Assembly: GCA_035546295.1 (NCBI GenBank) | Contig: DATKBT010000125.1 | Coordinates: 186,001 to 250,000 of the forward strand | Source: DATKBT01 sp035546295 | GTDB lineage: Bacteria; Acidobacteriota; Thermoanaerobaculia; Multivoradales; Multivoraceae | Direction: 5' to 3' | DNA: 64,000 nt | In this document: positions 18,494 through 27,551 of the stretch, piece by piece | How positions within the stretch are numbered: position 1 is the first letter of the stretch | How the letters are laid out: every line of letters starts with the position of its first letter | Program-made: the position numbers and the translations under genes | The notes under the pieces: model-generated | Database searches by the model: none | The model's input: the letters and a program-made list of their open reading frames with translations, nothing else | Told to the model about the DNA's origin: nothing

Positions 18494-18682
18494 CCCGGTC
18501 GCCCGAGAAACGGGGTGTTTCGGCGGCATTCTCGCACCACAGCGTCGAAGCTGGAGCCCAGGCTCGCCCCAGGCTCGGCAGCCCGCTGACGCCGCGGTCG
18601 GAGCCGCGGAATCGCCAGCCGCGCGAGCGTGTTCTGCACTCCGAGCCCCGACCCTAGGGTCCACATTCGAACGAGCTCCGAC
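18494..18682 (+). promoter_or_regulatory. 189-bp upstream region of clpC
   Basis: One of the longer noncoding stretches of the window. It holds two copies of CCAGGCTCG 11 bp apart (18558-18566 and 18569-18577); the first can pair with an upstream GAGCC to make a short hairpin. TAGGGT at 18655-18660 could be the -10, about 22 nt before the GTG. No CIRCE-like inverted repeat (TTAGCACTC-N9-GAGTGCTAA) is present. Confidence 0.35.
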
Positions 18683-21097
18683 GTGTTCGAGAAATACAAC
18701 GAGAAAGCCCGGCGAGCCCTGTTCTTCGCCCGCTACGAGGCGAGCAAGCTGGGCAGCCGCGTCATCGAGTCCGAGCACGTGCTGCTCGGCATCCTGCGCG
18801 AGGGCGAGGACACCGTCAGCGAGCTGTTTCGGCGGTTCCGGGTCAAGCCCGAGGAGATCCGACGCGAGATCGAGGGCGAGCGCGTGTTCGTCGAGCGGAT
18901 CTCGTCGACGGCGGAGCTGCCGCTCTCCGAGGAGTCGAAGAAGATCCTCGCCTACGCCGCGCACGAGGCCGAGAGCATGCTCCACGAGAGCGTCGGCTCC
19001 GAGCATCTGCTGATCGGGATCCTGCGTGTGGAGGGAAGCCTGGCCCAGCGCATCCTGGGCCAGTACGGCTTCGACACCTACTCGGTGCGAGAAGAGGTCA
19101 TGTCGATCGTGAAGGAGCGCGAGGCCAGCCGTCAGAAGAAGGAGCTGCCGTTCCTGTCGGAGTTCGGGCGCGATTTGATGACGCTGGCGTCCGAAGGGCA
19201 GTTCGACCCGCTGATCGGTCGCGAAGACGAGGTCGAGCGGATCATCCAGGTGCTCTCGCGACGGACCAAGAACAACCCGATCCTGCTCGGCGAGCCGGGA
19301 GTCGGCAAGACCGCGATCGTCGAGGGCCTCGCCCAGCGCATCGTCGACGGCCTAGTGCCGGTGTTCCTGGCCAAGAAGCGGATCATCGCGCTCGATCTCT
19401 CGCTGGTGGTCGCCGGCACCAAGTACCGCGGCCAGTTCGAGGAGCGGCTCAAGGGCATCCTCAAGGAGCTCTCGGAGGGCGACGATCTGATCGTCTTCAT
19501 CGACGAGATCCACTCGCTGATCGGCGCCGGCTCGGCCGAGGGGTCGCTCGACGCGGCCAACATCCTCAAGCCGGCGCTTTCGCGCGGCGAGATCGCCTGC
19601 ATCGGGGCCACGACGCTCAAGGAGTACCGCAAGTACATCGAGAAGGACCGGTCGCTGCTGCGCCGGTTCCAGGCGGTCCAGGTCGCGCCGCCGAGCCAGG
19701 AGATGACCTACGAGATCCTGCTCGGCCTGCGCGAGCGCTACGAGAAGTTCCACGGCGTGCGCTACGTCGACGCGGCGCTGCGCGGCGCGATTCACCAGTC
19801 GACCCGCTACATCCACGACCGCTTCCAGCCCGACAAGGCGATCGACGTGATCGACGAGGCCGGCGCGCGGGTCAAGCTGCGCCGGGTCCGCGACACCCAG
19901 AACCTGCGCAAGATCGAGCAGGAGATCCGCCAGGTGGTGGGCGAGATGAAGTCCGCGATCTCGGCCAAGGAGTTCGAGCGGGCCGTCTACCTGCGCGAGC
20001 GCGAGATCGACCTGCGCGAGGACCTCGAGCAGGTGACCGTCGGCCTCGATCCCGACAGCGAGCTCGAGGTGACCATCGGCGACATCGAGCAGGTTATCGC
20101 GTCGTGGACCGGGATCCCGCTGGCCAGCCTGCAGAGCGACGAGGCCAACCGTCTGCTCCACATGGAGGACACGCTCAAGCAGCGCGTCGTCGGCCAGGAC
20201 CATGCCATCGAGGCGATCTCGCGCGCCATCCGGCGCTCGCGCGTCGGGGTCTCCGATCCGTCGCGCCCGTCGGGGTCGTTCATCTTCCTCGGCCCCAGCG
20301 GGGTCGGCAAGACCGAGGTCGCGCGGCGCCTCGCCGAGTTCCTGTTCGGTACCCAGGATGCCCTGGTCCGCTTCGACATGAGCGAGTTCATGGAGAAGCA
20401 CGCGGTCTCCAAGCTGATCGGCTCGCCGCCCGGCTACGTCGGCCACGAGGAGGGGGGGCAGCTCACCGAGCGCGTGCGCCGCCAGCCCTACTCGCTGGTG
20501 CTGTTCGACGAGATCGAGAAGGCGCACCCCGACCTCGCCAACATCCTGCTCCAGATCCTCGAGGACGGCGTGCTCACCGACAGCTACGGCAACCGCGTCG
20601 ACTTCCGCAACTCGCTCTTGATCATGACTTCGAACCTGGGCTCGGCCCTGGTGCTCAAGGGCGGTCGCATGGGCTTCGCCGGCGCCGATCAGGAGCAGGA
20701 CTTCCAGCGCATCGAGGAGGAGATCCTCGGCGAGCTCAAGCGCGCCTTCAGCCCGGAGTTCATCAACCGCGTGGACGACGTGATCGTGTTCAACCCGCTC
20801 GGCCGCGGCGAGCTGCGCGCGATCGTCGACCTGCTGATCGACGACGTCAACGAGACCATCTCCGAGCGCGGGTTGCGCGTCGAGCTCACCGAGCCCGCCA
20901 AGGAGTGGCTGCTCGACCGCGCCGGCATCGAGCCGTCGACTGGAGCGCGACCGCTCCGGCGCACCATCCAGCGCCACGTGCAGGACGCGATCTCCGACGT
21001 GCTGATCCACGGCACCGAGAGCCTCGAAGCACTGCTGGTCGACGTCCGCGACGACGCGCTCACCGTCGAGTCGCTCGAGCCCGAGCTGATCTCCTAG
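18683..21097 (+). CDS. clpC: ATP-dependent Clp protease ATP-binding subunit, ClpC type
   Basis: 804 residues: Clp N domain repeats (1-140), AAA1 with Walker A GEPGVGKTAIVEG near 203 and Walker B LIVFIDEIHSLIG, a short UVR/M domain (IRQVVGEMKSAISAKEFERA), and AAA2 with GPSGVGKTEVARRL and LVLFDEIEKAH. A GRMGFAG segment occupies the position of the ClpP-binding VGF loop of ClpC, so it probably works with ClpP in protein quality control. GTG 18683 was chosen because the family N-terminus FEKYNEKARRALFFARYEA follows at once; an in-frame GTG at 18629 would add 18 atypical residues. No clpP lies in the window. It sits between the Lol pair and bamA. Confidence 0.93.
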   Translation: MFEKYNEKARRALFFARYEASKLGSRVIESEHVLLGILREGEDTVSELFRRFRVKPEEIRREIEGERVFVERISSTAELPLSEESKKILAYAAHEAESMLHESVGSEHLLIGILRVEGSLAQRILGQYGFDTYSVREEVMSIVKEREASRQKKELPFLSEFGRDLMTLASEGQFDPLIGREDEVERIIQVLSRRTKNNPILLGEPGVGKTAIVEGLAQRIVDGLVPVFLAKKRIIALDLSLVVAGTKYRGQFEERLKGILKELSEGDDLIVFIDEIHSLIGAGSAEGSLDAANILKPALSRGEIACIGATTLKEYRKYIEKDRSLLRRFQAVQVAPPSQEMTYEILLGLRERYEKFHGVRYVDAALRGAIHQSTRYIHDRFQPDKAIDVIDEAGARVKLRRVRDTQNLRKIEQEIRQVVGEMKSAISAKEFERAVYLREREIDLREDLEQVTVGLDPDSELEVTIGDIEQVIASWTGIPLASLQSDEANRLLHMEDTLKQRVVGQDHAIEAISRAIRRSRVGVSDPSRPSGSFIFLGPSGVGKTEVARRLAEFLFGTQDALVRFDMSEFMEKHAVSKLIGSPPGYVGHEEGGQLTERVRRQPYSLVLFDEIEKAHPDLANILLQILEDGVLTDSYGNRVDFRNSLLIMTSNLGSALVLKGGRMGFAGADQEQDFQRIEEEILGELKRAFSPEFINRVDDVIVFNPLGRGELRAIVDLLIDDVNETISERGLRVELTEPAKEWLLDRAGIEPSTGARPLRRTIQRHVQDAISDVLIHGTESLEALLVDVRDDALTVESLEPELIS

Positions 21098-21101
21098 CCG
21101 C

Positions 21102-23543
21102 ATGTTGAGCAAGCCGACGTCGAGATCGCTAGCGACCTGGTGCCTGGCGCTGCTCGGAGCTCTCGCTCCGGCCGCCGCCCAGGAGTTCGCCGGGCAGACG
21201 ATCCAAGAGATCGAGTATCACGGGCTCGAGACTCTCGCCGAGGACTCGATGAGCTACTACCTCGGCCTCGAGGTCGGACAGCCGCTCGATCCGGCGGCGC
21301 TCGACGCCAGGATCCTCGAGTTCTGGGAGCGCGAGCTGATCGAGGACATCGAGGTCCGGGGCGTCCCGGTCGAGGGCGGGGTCAAGCTGGTCATCGCGGT
21401 CGAGGAGCGGCCGCTGCTGCGCTCGATCGACTACCAGGGGCTCGACAAGATCCGGCGCGCCGACATCGCCGACCAGATCGACCGCGAGCGGATCGAGGTC
21501 TACGAAGGCTCGCCGCTCAAGCTGGGCGAGCTGGTCCGCCTGCAGAAGGCGATCGAGGCGCTCTACGAGGAGAAGGGCTTCCGCTTCGCCGAGATCCGGG
21601 TCGAGGTCGAGGAGATCTCGCCGACCGAGAGCCGTGTGATCGTCACCCTCGACGAGGGCAACAAGGTCAAGATCGGGCAGGTGCAGTTCGAGGGCAACGA
21701 GGTGTTCGGCGCCGGCCGGCTGCGGGGCACGCTCGAGAAGACCAAGAAGTCGAACCTGATCACGCGGATCAGGAAGCGCGACATCTACAACCCGGCGACC
21801 GTCGAGGAGGACCTCGAGACGCTGCGCAAGCTGTACCGCGACTTCGGCTACAAGGACGTGCAGACCGGCGATCCCGTCATCGAGGTGATCACCAAGGGGG
21901 GCGAAGAGCCCGACGAGGAGGCCGGCGGCAAGCGGCGGCTGCGGGTGATCATCCCGATCGAGGAGGGGGCGCGCTGGCGGCTCGGTGAGATTCGCCTCGA
22001 GGGCAACGAGGTGCTGCTCGACAGCGTCGTCGACCGGGTGTTCGAGGAGCCCAAGGGCGGCTGGCTTCGCGAGGACGTGATCGACGAGGGGATGGAGAAG
22101 ATCGACGAGTTCTACAAGAACTCCGGCTACATCTTCGCCCAGATGAAGCGCGAGATCGTCGCGCGCGAGGGCGAGGAGCTGGTCGCCGACGTGGTGATCA
22201 CGGTCGACGAGAACGACCAGTTCCGGGTCGGGCGCATCGAGTTCGAGGGCAACACGAGGACCCGCGACCGGGTGCTGCGCCGCGAGCTGCGCATCCAGGA
22301 GGGCATGGTGTTCAACGCCGCCGCCCTGCGCAACTCGCTGCTCAAGATCAACCAGCTCGAGTTCTTCAAGCTCAACGAGGACGAGCCGGTCGACCTCGAG
22401 TACCATCAGGAGGAGAAGAAGGTCGACCTGGTGCTCAAGGGCGAGGAAGCGGAGCGCACCGAGCTCCAGTTCGGGGGCGGCTTCAGCGAGCTCGACGGCT
22501 TCTTCGGCCAGTTCGCGATCCAGACCCGCAACTTCCTCGGTCGCGGCGAGACCTTCGGCGTGTCGGTCCAGCGGGGACGCTTCCGCAATCTCTTCGACCT
22601 GTCGTACTTCGTGCCCTGGCTGCGCGACCGGCCGCAGAGCGTCGGCATCCAGATCTTCGACCGGGACCTCGACTTCGACCTGATCGCCGATCAGCGCTTC
22701 CTGCGCAAGGAGCGCGGTGCGGTGCTGACCTGGGGGCGGAGCTTCCGGCTGTTCGAGAGCTTCAGCATGGCCTACACGAACTCCGAGTTCGAGGACTTCC
22801 GCTCCCAGCTCCTGTTCATCGATCCCACCATGCCGGACGGCACCCGCTTCGAGCAGGAGTTCATCTTCCGCAAGTCCTCGCTGACGGCCACCTACCGCTA
22901 CGACTCCCACGACAGCCGGCTCGAGCCGACTCGCGGCAAGCGGGCGGTGCTCTCGACGGAGTACGCCGGCGGCCCGCTCGCCGGCGAGGAGTACTTCGTG
23001 CGCCCGCGCCTCCAGCTCACCTACACGCGGCCGCTCCTGCGCCGGGGGCTGCAGACCGTCGGGCGTGTCAATCTCGAGGCCGCCTACATCGAGCCCTTCG
23101 GCACTGACGAGCTCGGCGCCCCGCGCGAGCTGTTCTTCAACGATCGCCTGTTCCTGGGCGGCGAGACCAGCATCCGGGGCTACCGCTACCGGTCGATCTG
23201 GGTGCGCGATCCCGACACCGGCGAAGTGATCCGGGACGAAAACCAGTTCCCGCAGGGCGGGACCAAGTCGTTCCTGCTCAACTTCGAGCATCACTTCGTG
23301 GTCAGCGGCCCGTTCCGGATCGTCGCCTTCGCCGACGGCGGCAACATCTTCGGCGACGACCAGAACGTGTCGCTCGAGGACCTGCGCTGGGTGGCGGGGC
23401 TCGAGCTCCGCATCAACGTGCCGCTGTTCGGCGCGCCGTTGCGGTTCATCTGGGCCAATCAGCTCAACGCGTTCGACGACCTCCGGCCGATCGATCAGGA
23501 GAACTTCGAAAGCTTCGACTTCAGCATCGGCGTGAGCTTCTGA
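21102..23543 (+). CDS. bamA: outer membrane protein assembly factor BamA
   Basis: 813 residues, normal for BamA. A Sec signal peptide (to about residue 26, ending APAAAQ), a string of POTRA domains (about 28-430; recurrent GNxxF-type strands such as VQFEGNEVFGAGRLR), then an Omp85 beta-barrel. The barrel has the lid-loop IRGYRYRSI motif and ends in an aromatic FDFSIGVSF, as expected of outer-membrane proteins. It inserts beta-barrel proteins into the outer membrane. Five bases after clpC. Followed by skp, lpxD, fabZ and lpxA, the common diderm envelope order. Confidence 0.95.
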   Translation: MLSKPTSRSLATWCLALLGALAPAAAQEFAGQTIQEIEYHGLETLAEDSMSYYLGLEVGQPLDPAALDARILEFWERELIEDIEVRGVPVEGGVKLVIAVEERPLLRSIDYQGLDKIRRADIADQIDRERIEVYEGSPLKLGELVRLQKAIEALYEEKGFRFAEIRVEVEEISPTESRVIVTLDEGNKVKIGQVQFEGNEVFGAGRLRGTLEKTKKSNLITRIRKRDIYNPATVEEDLETLRKLYRDFGYKDVQTGDPVIEVITKGGEEPDEEAGGKRRLRVIIPIEEGARWRLGEIRLEGNEVLLDSVVDRVFEEPKGGWLREDVIDEGMEKIDEFYKNSGYIFAQMKREIVAREGEELVADVVITVDENDQFRVGRIEFEGNTRTRDRVLRRELRIQEGMVFNAAALRNSLLKINQLEFFKLNEDEPVDLEYHQEEKKVDLVLKGEEAERTELQFGGGFSELDGFFGQFAIQTRNFLGRGETFGVSVQRGRFRNLFDLSYFVPWLRDRPQSVGIQIFDRDLDFDLIADQRFLRKERGAVLTWGRSFRLFESFSMAYTNSEFEDFRSQLLFIDPTMPDGTRFEQEFIFRKSSLTATYRYDSHDSRLEPTRGKRAVLSTEYAGGPLAGEEYFVRPRLQLTYTRPLLRRGLQTVGRVNLEAAYIEPFGTDELGAPRELFFNDRLFLGGETSIRGYRYRSIWVRDPDTGEVIRDENQFPQGGTKSFLLNFEHHFVVSGPFRIVAFADGGNIFGDDQNVSLEDLRWVAGLELRINVPLFGAPLRFIWANQLNAFDDLRPIDQENFESFDFSIGVSF

Positions 23544-23678
23544 GGCGGAGCGTTCGCCCCGCGCGCGCGAGCACCGAGGGGTGCCCGGCGGCCGTCGTCG
23601 TCGTCGGAAGGCCCTGCCGCCTCGCGCGGATCGACGACGGACACCAACGAGAGCAATGGTCAATCAGAGGATCGAGAC

Positions 23679-24212
23679 ATGAGGAAACTCCGCATTCACC
23701 CCGTCATCGCCCTTCTGGCGCTCGCCGCCCTGTCCAGCGCCGCGATCGCCCAGGAGGGGGTGAGCTCCGCCAAGATCGGCGTGATCGACGTCGAGCGCAT
23801 CCTCGAAGAGTCGAGCGCCGGAAAGGCCGTGATCGAGCAGCTCAAGACGCTCCGCGACGAGAAGAGCAACGAGCTCAAGAGCAAGAAGGACGCGCTCGAC
23901 CAGCTTCGTCAGCGCTACACCGAGAGCCGCCTGACCCTGGCCGAGGACAAGCTGGCCGAGATGGAGAAGCAGCTCGAGGACATGACGATCGAGCTGCAGC
24001 GCGCGCAGGACGACGCCCAGCGCGAGATGCAGAAGCGTCAGGCCGAGGCGTTCGGGCAGATCGAGACCCGGGTGCTGCCGATCATCAACCAGGTCGGCCA
24101 GGAGCTCGGCTTCACGCTGATCTTCAACAAGTTCCAGAGCGGTCTGCTGTTCGCCGCCGACAACGTCGACATCACAGACGTCGTCATCCAGCGTTTCGAC
24201 CAGGGATCCTGA
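23679..24212 (+). CDS. skp: OmpH/Skp family periplasmic chaperone
   Basis: 177 residues. Signal peptide (about 1-24, ending SSAAIAQ), a beta segment IGVIDVERILEES typical of the Skp body, a long coiled-coil tentacle (about 60-125, rich in Glu/Lys/Gln/Arg) and the C-terminal LGFTLIFNK return strand. As a trimer it holds unfolded outer-membrane proteins in the periplasm for BamA. An AGAGGA Shine-Dalgarno precedes the ATG. The 135-bp gap after bamA contains a weak GCACC-GAGG-GGTGC hairpin and no convincing terminator. Confidence 0.9.
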   Translation: MRKLRIHPVIALLALAALSSAAIAQEGVSSAKIGVIDVERILEESSAGKAVIEQLKTLRDEKSNELKSKKDALDQLRQRYTESRLTLAEDKLAEMEKQLEDMTIELQRAQDDAQREMQKRQAEAFGQIETRVLPIINQVGQELGFTLIFNKFQSGLLFAADNVDITDVVIQRFDQGS

Positions 24213-24219
24213 GGTCGAG

Positions 24220-25278
24220 TTGAGCCCTGTTCGCCTCGGCGATCTCGCCGCGATGGTGGACGGCGAGCTGATCGGCGATCCCGAGCGTGCGATCGATGCG
24301 GTGCGTCCGCTCGACGTCGCCGGGCCGGGCGACCTCTCGTTCCTGACCCATCCGCGCTACCGGGGCCTGGCCGAGTCCTCCAGAGCGGCCGCTCTGCTCC
24401 TCTCTCCGGAGGCACGGGGGCTCGAGACCGAGGCCGACCTGCTGGTGTGCGCCGACCCCTACCTGGCGCTGAGCCGCATCCTCGACCACGTGCATCCGCG
24501 CCCGGTCGTCGAGCCCGGTGTTCACGCCACCGCGGTCATCGGCGAGGGAAGCGAGGTCGATGCCACGGCCTCGGTGGCGCCGTACGCCGTGATCGGCGAA
24601 CGCTGCCGCGTGGGCGCGCGCGCCCACATCGGGCCGCACGTGTCGATCGGCCCCCTCTGCGAGATCGGCGACGACGTCGTCCTCCACGCTCACGCCGTGC
24701 TCTACGACCGCGTGAAGGTGGGCGCGCGTACGGTGGTGCACGCGGGCGCCATCCTCGGCGCCGACGGCTTCGGCTATGCCACGCACGGCGGCGCCCACGT
24801 CAAGGTGCCGCAGGTGGGCTCGGTGGTGCTCGAGGAGGAGGTCGAGATCGGCGCCAACTCGGCGGTCGATCGCGCGACTTTCGAGGCGACCCGGATCGGC
24901 GCCGGCACCAAGCTCGACAACCTGGTGCAGGTGGGCCACAACGTCCAGATCGGGGAGGGCTGCCTGCTCTGCGGCCAGGTCGGCATCGCGGGCAGCGCCA
25001 GGATCGGCGACCGGGTGGTATTCGCCGGGCAGTCGGGAGCGGCCGGCCACCTCGAGATCGGCGACGACGTCCAGGTGGCTGCCCAGGCCGCGGTTCTCGG
25101 CAGCGTCGGCTCCGGCGCCGTCGGGGGCAGCCCGGCGGTCGAGCTGTCGCTGTGGCGGCGGGAGGTGGTGGCGCGGCGCCGGCTCCCCGAGGTCCTGCGC
25201 CGGATCAAGCGGCTCGAGGGGGAGATCGCTCGCCTGCGCTCGGCGGCGGCGACCGGCTCGGGTTCGACGGGCGACTGA
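24220..25278 (+). CDS. lpxD: UDP-3-O-acyl-glucosamine N-acyltransferase LpxD
   Basis: 352 residues. An N-terminal uridine-binding domain (1-100), a left-handed beta-helix of hexapeptide repeats (about 105-310) and a C-terminal helix. The catalytic His lies in LVQVGHNVQIG. It adds the second hydroxyacyl chain in lipid A synthesis, using acyl-ACP. The start is TTG at 24220, directly before the family-typical SPVRLGDLAAMVDGEL; the next ATG (24253) would cut into the domain. Seven bases after skp. Confidence 0.93.
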   Translation: MSPVRLGDLAAMVDGELIGDPERAIDAVRPLDVAGPGDLSFLTHPRYRGLAESSRAAALLLSPEARGLETEADLLVCADPYLALSRILDHVHPRPVVEPGVHATAVIGEGSEVDATASVAPYAVIGERCRVGARAHIGPHVSIGPLCEIGDDVVLHAHAVLYDRVKVGARTVVHAGAILGADGFGYATHGGAHVKVPQVGSVVLEEEVEIGANSAVDRATFEATRIGAGTKLDNLVQVGHNVQIGEGCLLCGQVGIAGSARIGDRVVFAGQSGAAGHLEIGDDVQVAAQAAVLGSVGSGAVGGSPAVELSLWRREVVARRRLPEVLRRIKRLEGEIARLRSAAATGSGSTGD

Positions 25279-25318
25279 GCCCCGGTGGGGGCGCGTGCGC
25301 GCAGGGGAGGAGAACGGC

Positions 25319-25780
25319 ATGTCCCAAGGACCAGAGCAACCGCCGCTGGATCACCGCTGGATCCGATCGGTCCTGCCGCATCGGTACCCGATGCTGCTGG
25401 TCGACCGCGTGATCGAGATCGAGCCGCTGCAGCGGATCGTGTGCCTCAAGAACGTCACCCAGAACGAGGAGTTCTTCCAGGGGCACTTCCCCGGCTTCCC
25501 GGTGATGCCCGGCGTCTACGCGATCGAGGCGCTGGCGCAAGCGGCGGGCCTGCTGCTGATGCACGGGCGCCCCGACCTGCGCGGACAGGTGATCTACTTC
25601 ACCGGGATCGAGAAGGCGCGCTTCCGGCGTCCGATCGTCCCCGGCGATCAGCTGCGGCTCGAAGTCGACGTGCTCCGCCTGCGTGCCGTTCACGCCCGGT
25701 TCCAGGCGCGCGCGACGGTCGACGGCGAGCTCGCGGTCGAGGCGATCTGCAGCTCGATGTTGGCCGGAGAGCCGGGGTGA
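25319..25780 (+). CDS. fabZ: 3-hydroxyacyl-ACP dehydratase FabZ
   Basis: 153-residue hot-dog dehydratase. Contains HRYPMLLVDRV, FFQGHFPGFPVMPGV with the catalytic His near 56, and the Glu near 70 in YAIEALAQAAG. It removes water from 3-hydroxyacyl-ACP in fatty acid elongation and competes with LpxA/LpxD for the same substrates, which explains its place between them. A strong AGGGGAGGAG Shine-Dalgarno precedes ATG 25319. The stop overlaps the lpxA GTG. Confidence 0.95.
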   Translation: MSQGPEQPPLDHRWIRSVLPHRYPMLLVDRVIEIEPLQRIVCLKNVTQNEEFFQGHFPGFPVMPGVYAIEALAQAAGLLLMHGRPDLRGQVIYFTGIEKARFRRPIVPGDQLRLEVDVLRLRAVHARFQARATVDGELAVEAICSSMLAGEPG

Positions 25781-26592
25781 GTGCGCGGATCCACCCGACG
25801 GCCGTGATCGACCGCGGCGCCGAGCTCGGCGACGAGGTCGAGGTGGGCCCCTTTGCGGTCATCGGGGCGCAGGTGAGGATCGGCCAGGGATCCCGCATCG
25901 GCGCCCACTCGACGATCGAGGGGCCGACGACGATGGGGCCCGGGAACCAGGTCTTCCCGCACGCCTCGATCGGCACCGCCCCGCAGGACCTCAAGTACTC
26001 GGGGGAGCCGACCTCGCTCGAGATCGGCGCGCACAACCAGTTCCGCGAGTTCTGCACGATGAACCGCGGGACCGAGGGGGGTGGCGGCGTCACCAGGATC
26101 GGCGACGACAACCTGTTCATGGCGGGCAGCCACGTCGGCCACGACTCGCAGGTGGGCAGCCACACCGTGTTCGCCAACTGCGGCACGCTCGCCGGTCACG
26201 TCGAGGTCGGCGACTGGGCCGTGATCGGCGCCTTCAGCGCCGTGCACCAGTTCTGCCGGGTCGGCGAGCACGCCTACGTCGGCGGTTTCACGGTGGTGAC
26301 CATGGACGCGCTGCCGTTCGCGATCAGCGTCGGCCACAAGCCGGTGTGCATGGGGCTCAATCGCGTCGGGCTCAAGCGCCGCGGCTTCGACGACGACGCG
26401 TTGCGGCGGCTCGAGGGGTCGCTGCGGCTGCTGACGCGGCCGGGGCTGAACCGGGCCCAGGCCCTCGACCGGCTGCGCGAGGAGACGGCCGAGGCCGGCG
26501 ACGACAACGTCCGGCGGCTGATCCAGTTCGTCGAGGGGAGCGAGCGCGGCTTCATTCGGGCGTCGCGTCGTGGATCGAGAGGCGCCGCGTGA
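25777..26592 (+). CDS. lpxA: acyl-ACP--UDP-N-acetylglucosamine (or GlcNAc3N) O/N-acyltransferase LpxA
   Basis: 271 residues, GTG start in a GTGA overlap. Hexapeptide-repeat beta-helix followed by a helical C-terminal domain (from about 195). The catalytic His is at about residue 122 in VGHDSQVG, aligned with His125 of E. coli LpxA; the TLAGHVEVGDWAVIGAFSAVHQFC region is typical. It performs the first acylation of lipid A synthesis. Because the next gene is GnnA-like, the acceptor may be the 3-amino sugar UDP-GlcNAc3N, giving an amide rather than an ester. Confidence 0.94.
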   Translation: MSARIHPTAVIDRGAELGDEVEVGPFAVIGAQVRIGQGSRIGAHSTIEGPTTMGPGNQVFPHASIGTAPQDLKYSGEPTSLEIGAHNQFREFCTMNRGTEGGGGVTRIGDDNLFMAGSHVGHDSQVGSHTVFANCGTLAGHVEVGDWAVIGAFSAVHQFCRVGEHAYVGGFTVVTMDALPFAISVGHKPVCMGLNRVGLKRRGFDDDALRRLEGSLRLLTRPGLNRAQALDRLREETAEAGDDNVRRLIQFVEGSERGFIRASRRGSRGAA

Positions 26593-27551
26593 GCCTGGCG
26601 GTCGGGGTGCTCGGCACCGGGGCGCTGGGGCGCCACCACGTGCGGATCCTGTCCCAGCTCGACGGCGTCGAGCTGCGCGGGATCTACGACCCCCGCACCG
26701 AGGTCGCGGAGGCGCTGTCGGCGAGCTACGGCGCCCCCGTCGTCGAGAGCGTCGGAGCGCTCTTCGACACGGTCGAGGCGGTGGTCGTCGCGGCGCCCAC
26801 CGTCGAGCACGAGCGCCTGACCCTCGAGGCTCTCGGCAGGGGCCTCCACGTGCTGGTGGAGAAGCCGATGGCGTCGAGTCTGGAGGAGGCGGACCGCATG
26901 CTGGACGCGTGCGGGGACCGGGTGCTGGCGGTCGGCCACGTCGAGTTCTACAACCCGGCGGTCCAGCGCCTGCTCGGCCACGTCGACGAGCCAAGGTTCC
27001 TCGAGATCGAGCGCATCGCGCCGTTCTCTCCGCGCAGCCTCGACATCGACGTCATCCTGGACCTGATGATCCACGACCTGCAGATCGTCCACGCGCTGGA
27101 CCCGAGCGCCATCGAGGAGGCGCGCTCGGTGGGCATCGCGGTGCTGTCCGAGCAGGTCGACATCGCCAATGCCCGCCTGCAGCTCGCCTCCGGCTGCGTG
27201 GTGAACCTGACGGCGTCGAGGGTCTCGGATCAGAAGGTGCGGCGGCTGCGCGTCTTCGCCAGCGACAGCTACCATTCGCTCGACTATCAGGAGCAGACGA
27301 TCAAGGGATTTCAGCTCGAGCCTGGAGCGGGGGGCGCGCGCCGCATCGTGCCGGCCGATCTCGAGGTGGAGAAGGCGGAGCCGCTGCGGGCAGAGCTCGA
27401 GGCGTTCGTCGCCCGCTGCCGCGGCGAGCGAGCGCCTCTGGTCGACGGCGAGGCGGGGCGGCGGGCGCTGGCGACGGCGCTGACCGTCGCTTCGGGCGTG
27501 GCGGCTTCGATGCGGGCTCGGAGCGGGGCTCTCGAGGGGGTTGCGAAATGA
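26589..27551 (+). CDS. Gfo/Idh/MocA family oxidoreductase, GnnA-like (UDP-GlcNAc 3-dehydrogenase candidate)
   Basis: 320 residues. N-terminal Rossmann domain (VGVLGTGALGRHHVRIL), the EKPMA segment with the conserved Lys, GHVEFYNPA, and a substrate-binding domain with DVILDLMIHDLQIV. GTG start, GTGA overlap with lpxA. In Acidithiobacillus and Leptospira the enzyme at this position, GnnA, oxidises C3 of UDP-GlcNAc so that GnnB can aminate it for amide-linked lipid A. I infer the same role from position. No gnnB aminotransferase is in the window, so the pathway is not proven. Confidence 0.8.
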   Translation: MSLAVGVLGTGALGRHHVRILSQLDGVELRGIYDPRTEVAEALSASYGAPVVESVGALFDTVEAVVVAAPTVEHERLTLEALGRGLHVLVEKPMASSLEEADRMLDACGDRVLAVGHVEFYNPAVQRLLGHVDEPRFLEIERIAPFSPRSLDIDVILDLMIHDLQIVHALDPSAIEEARSVGIAVLSEQVDIANARLQLASGCVVNLTASRVSDQKVRRLRVFASDSYHSLDYQEQTIKGFQLEPGAGGARRIVPADLEVEKAEPLRAELEAFVARCRGERAPLVDGEAGRRALATALTVASGVAASMRARSGALEGVAK

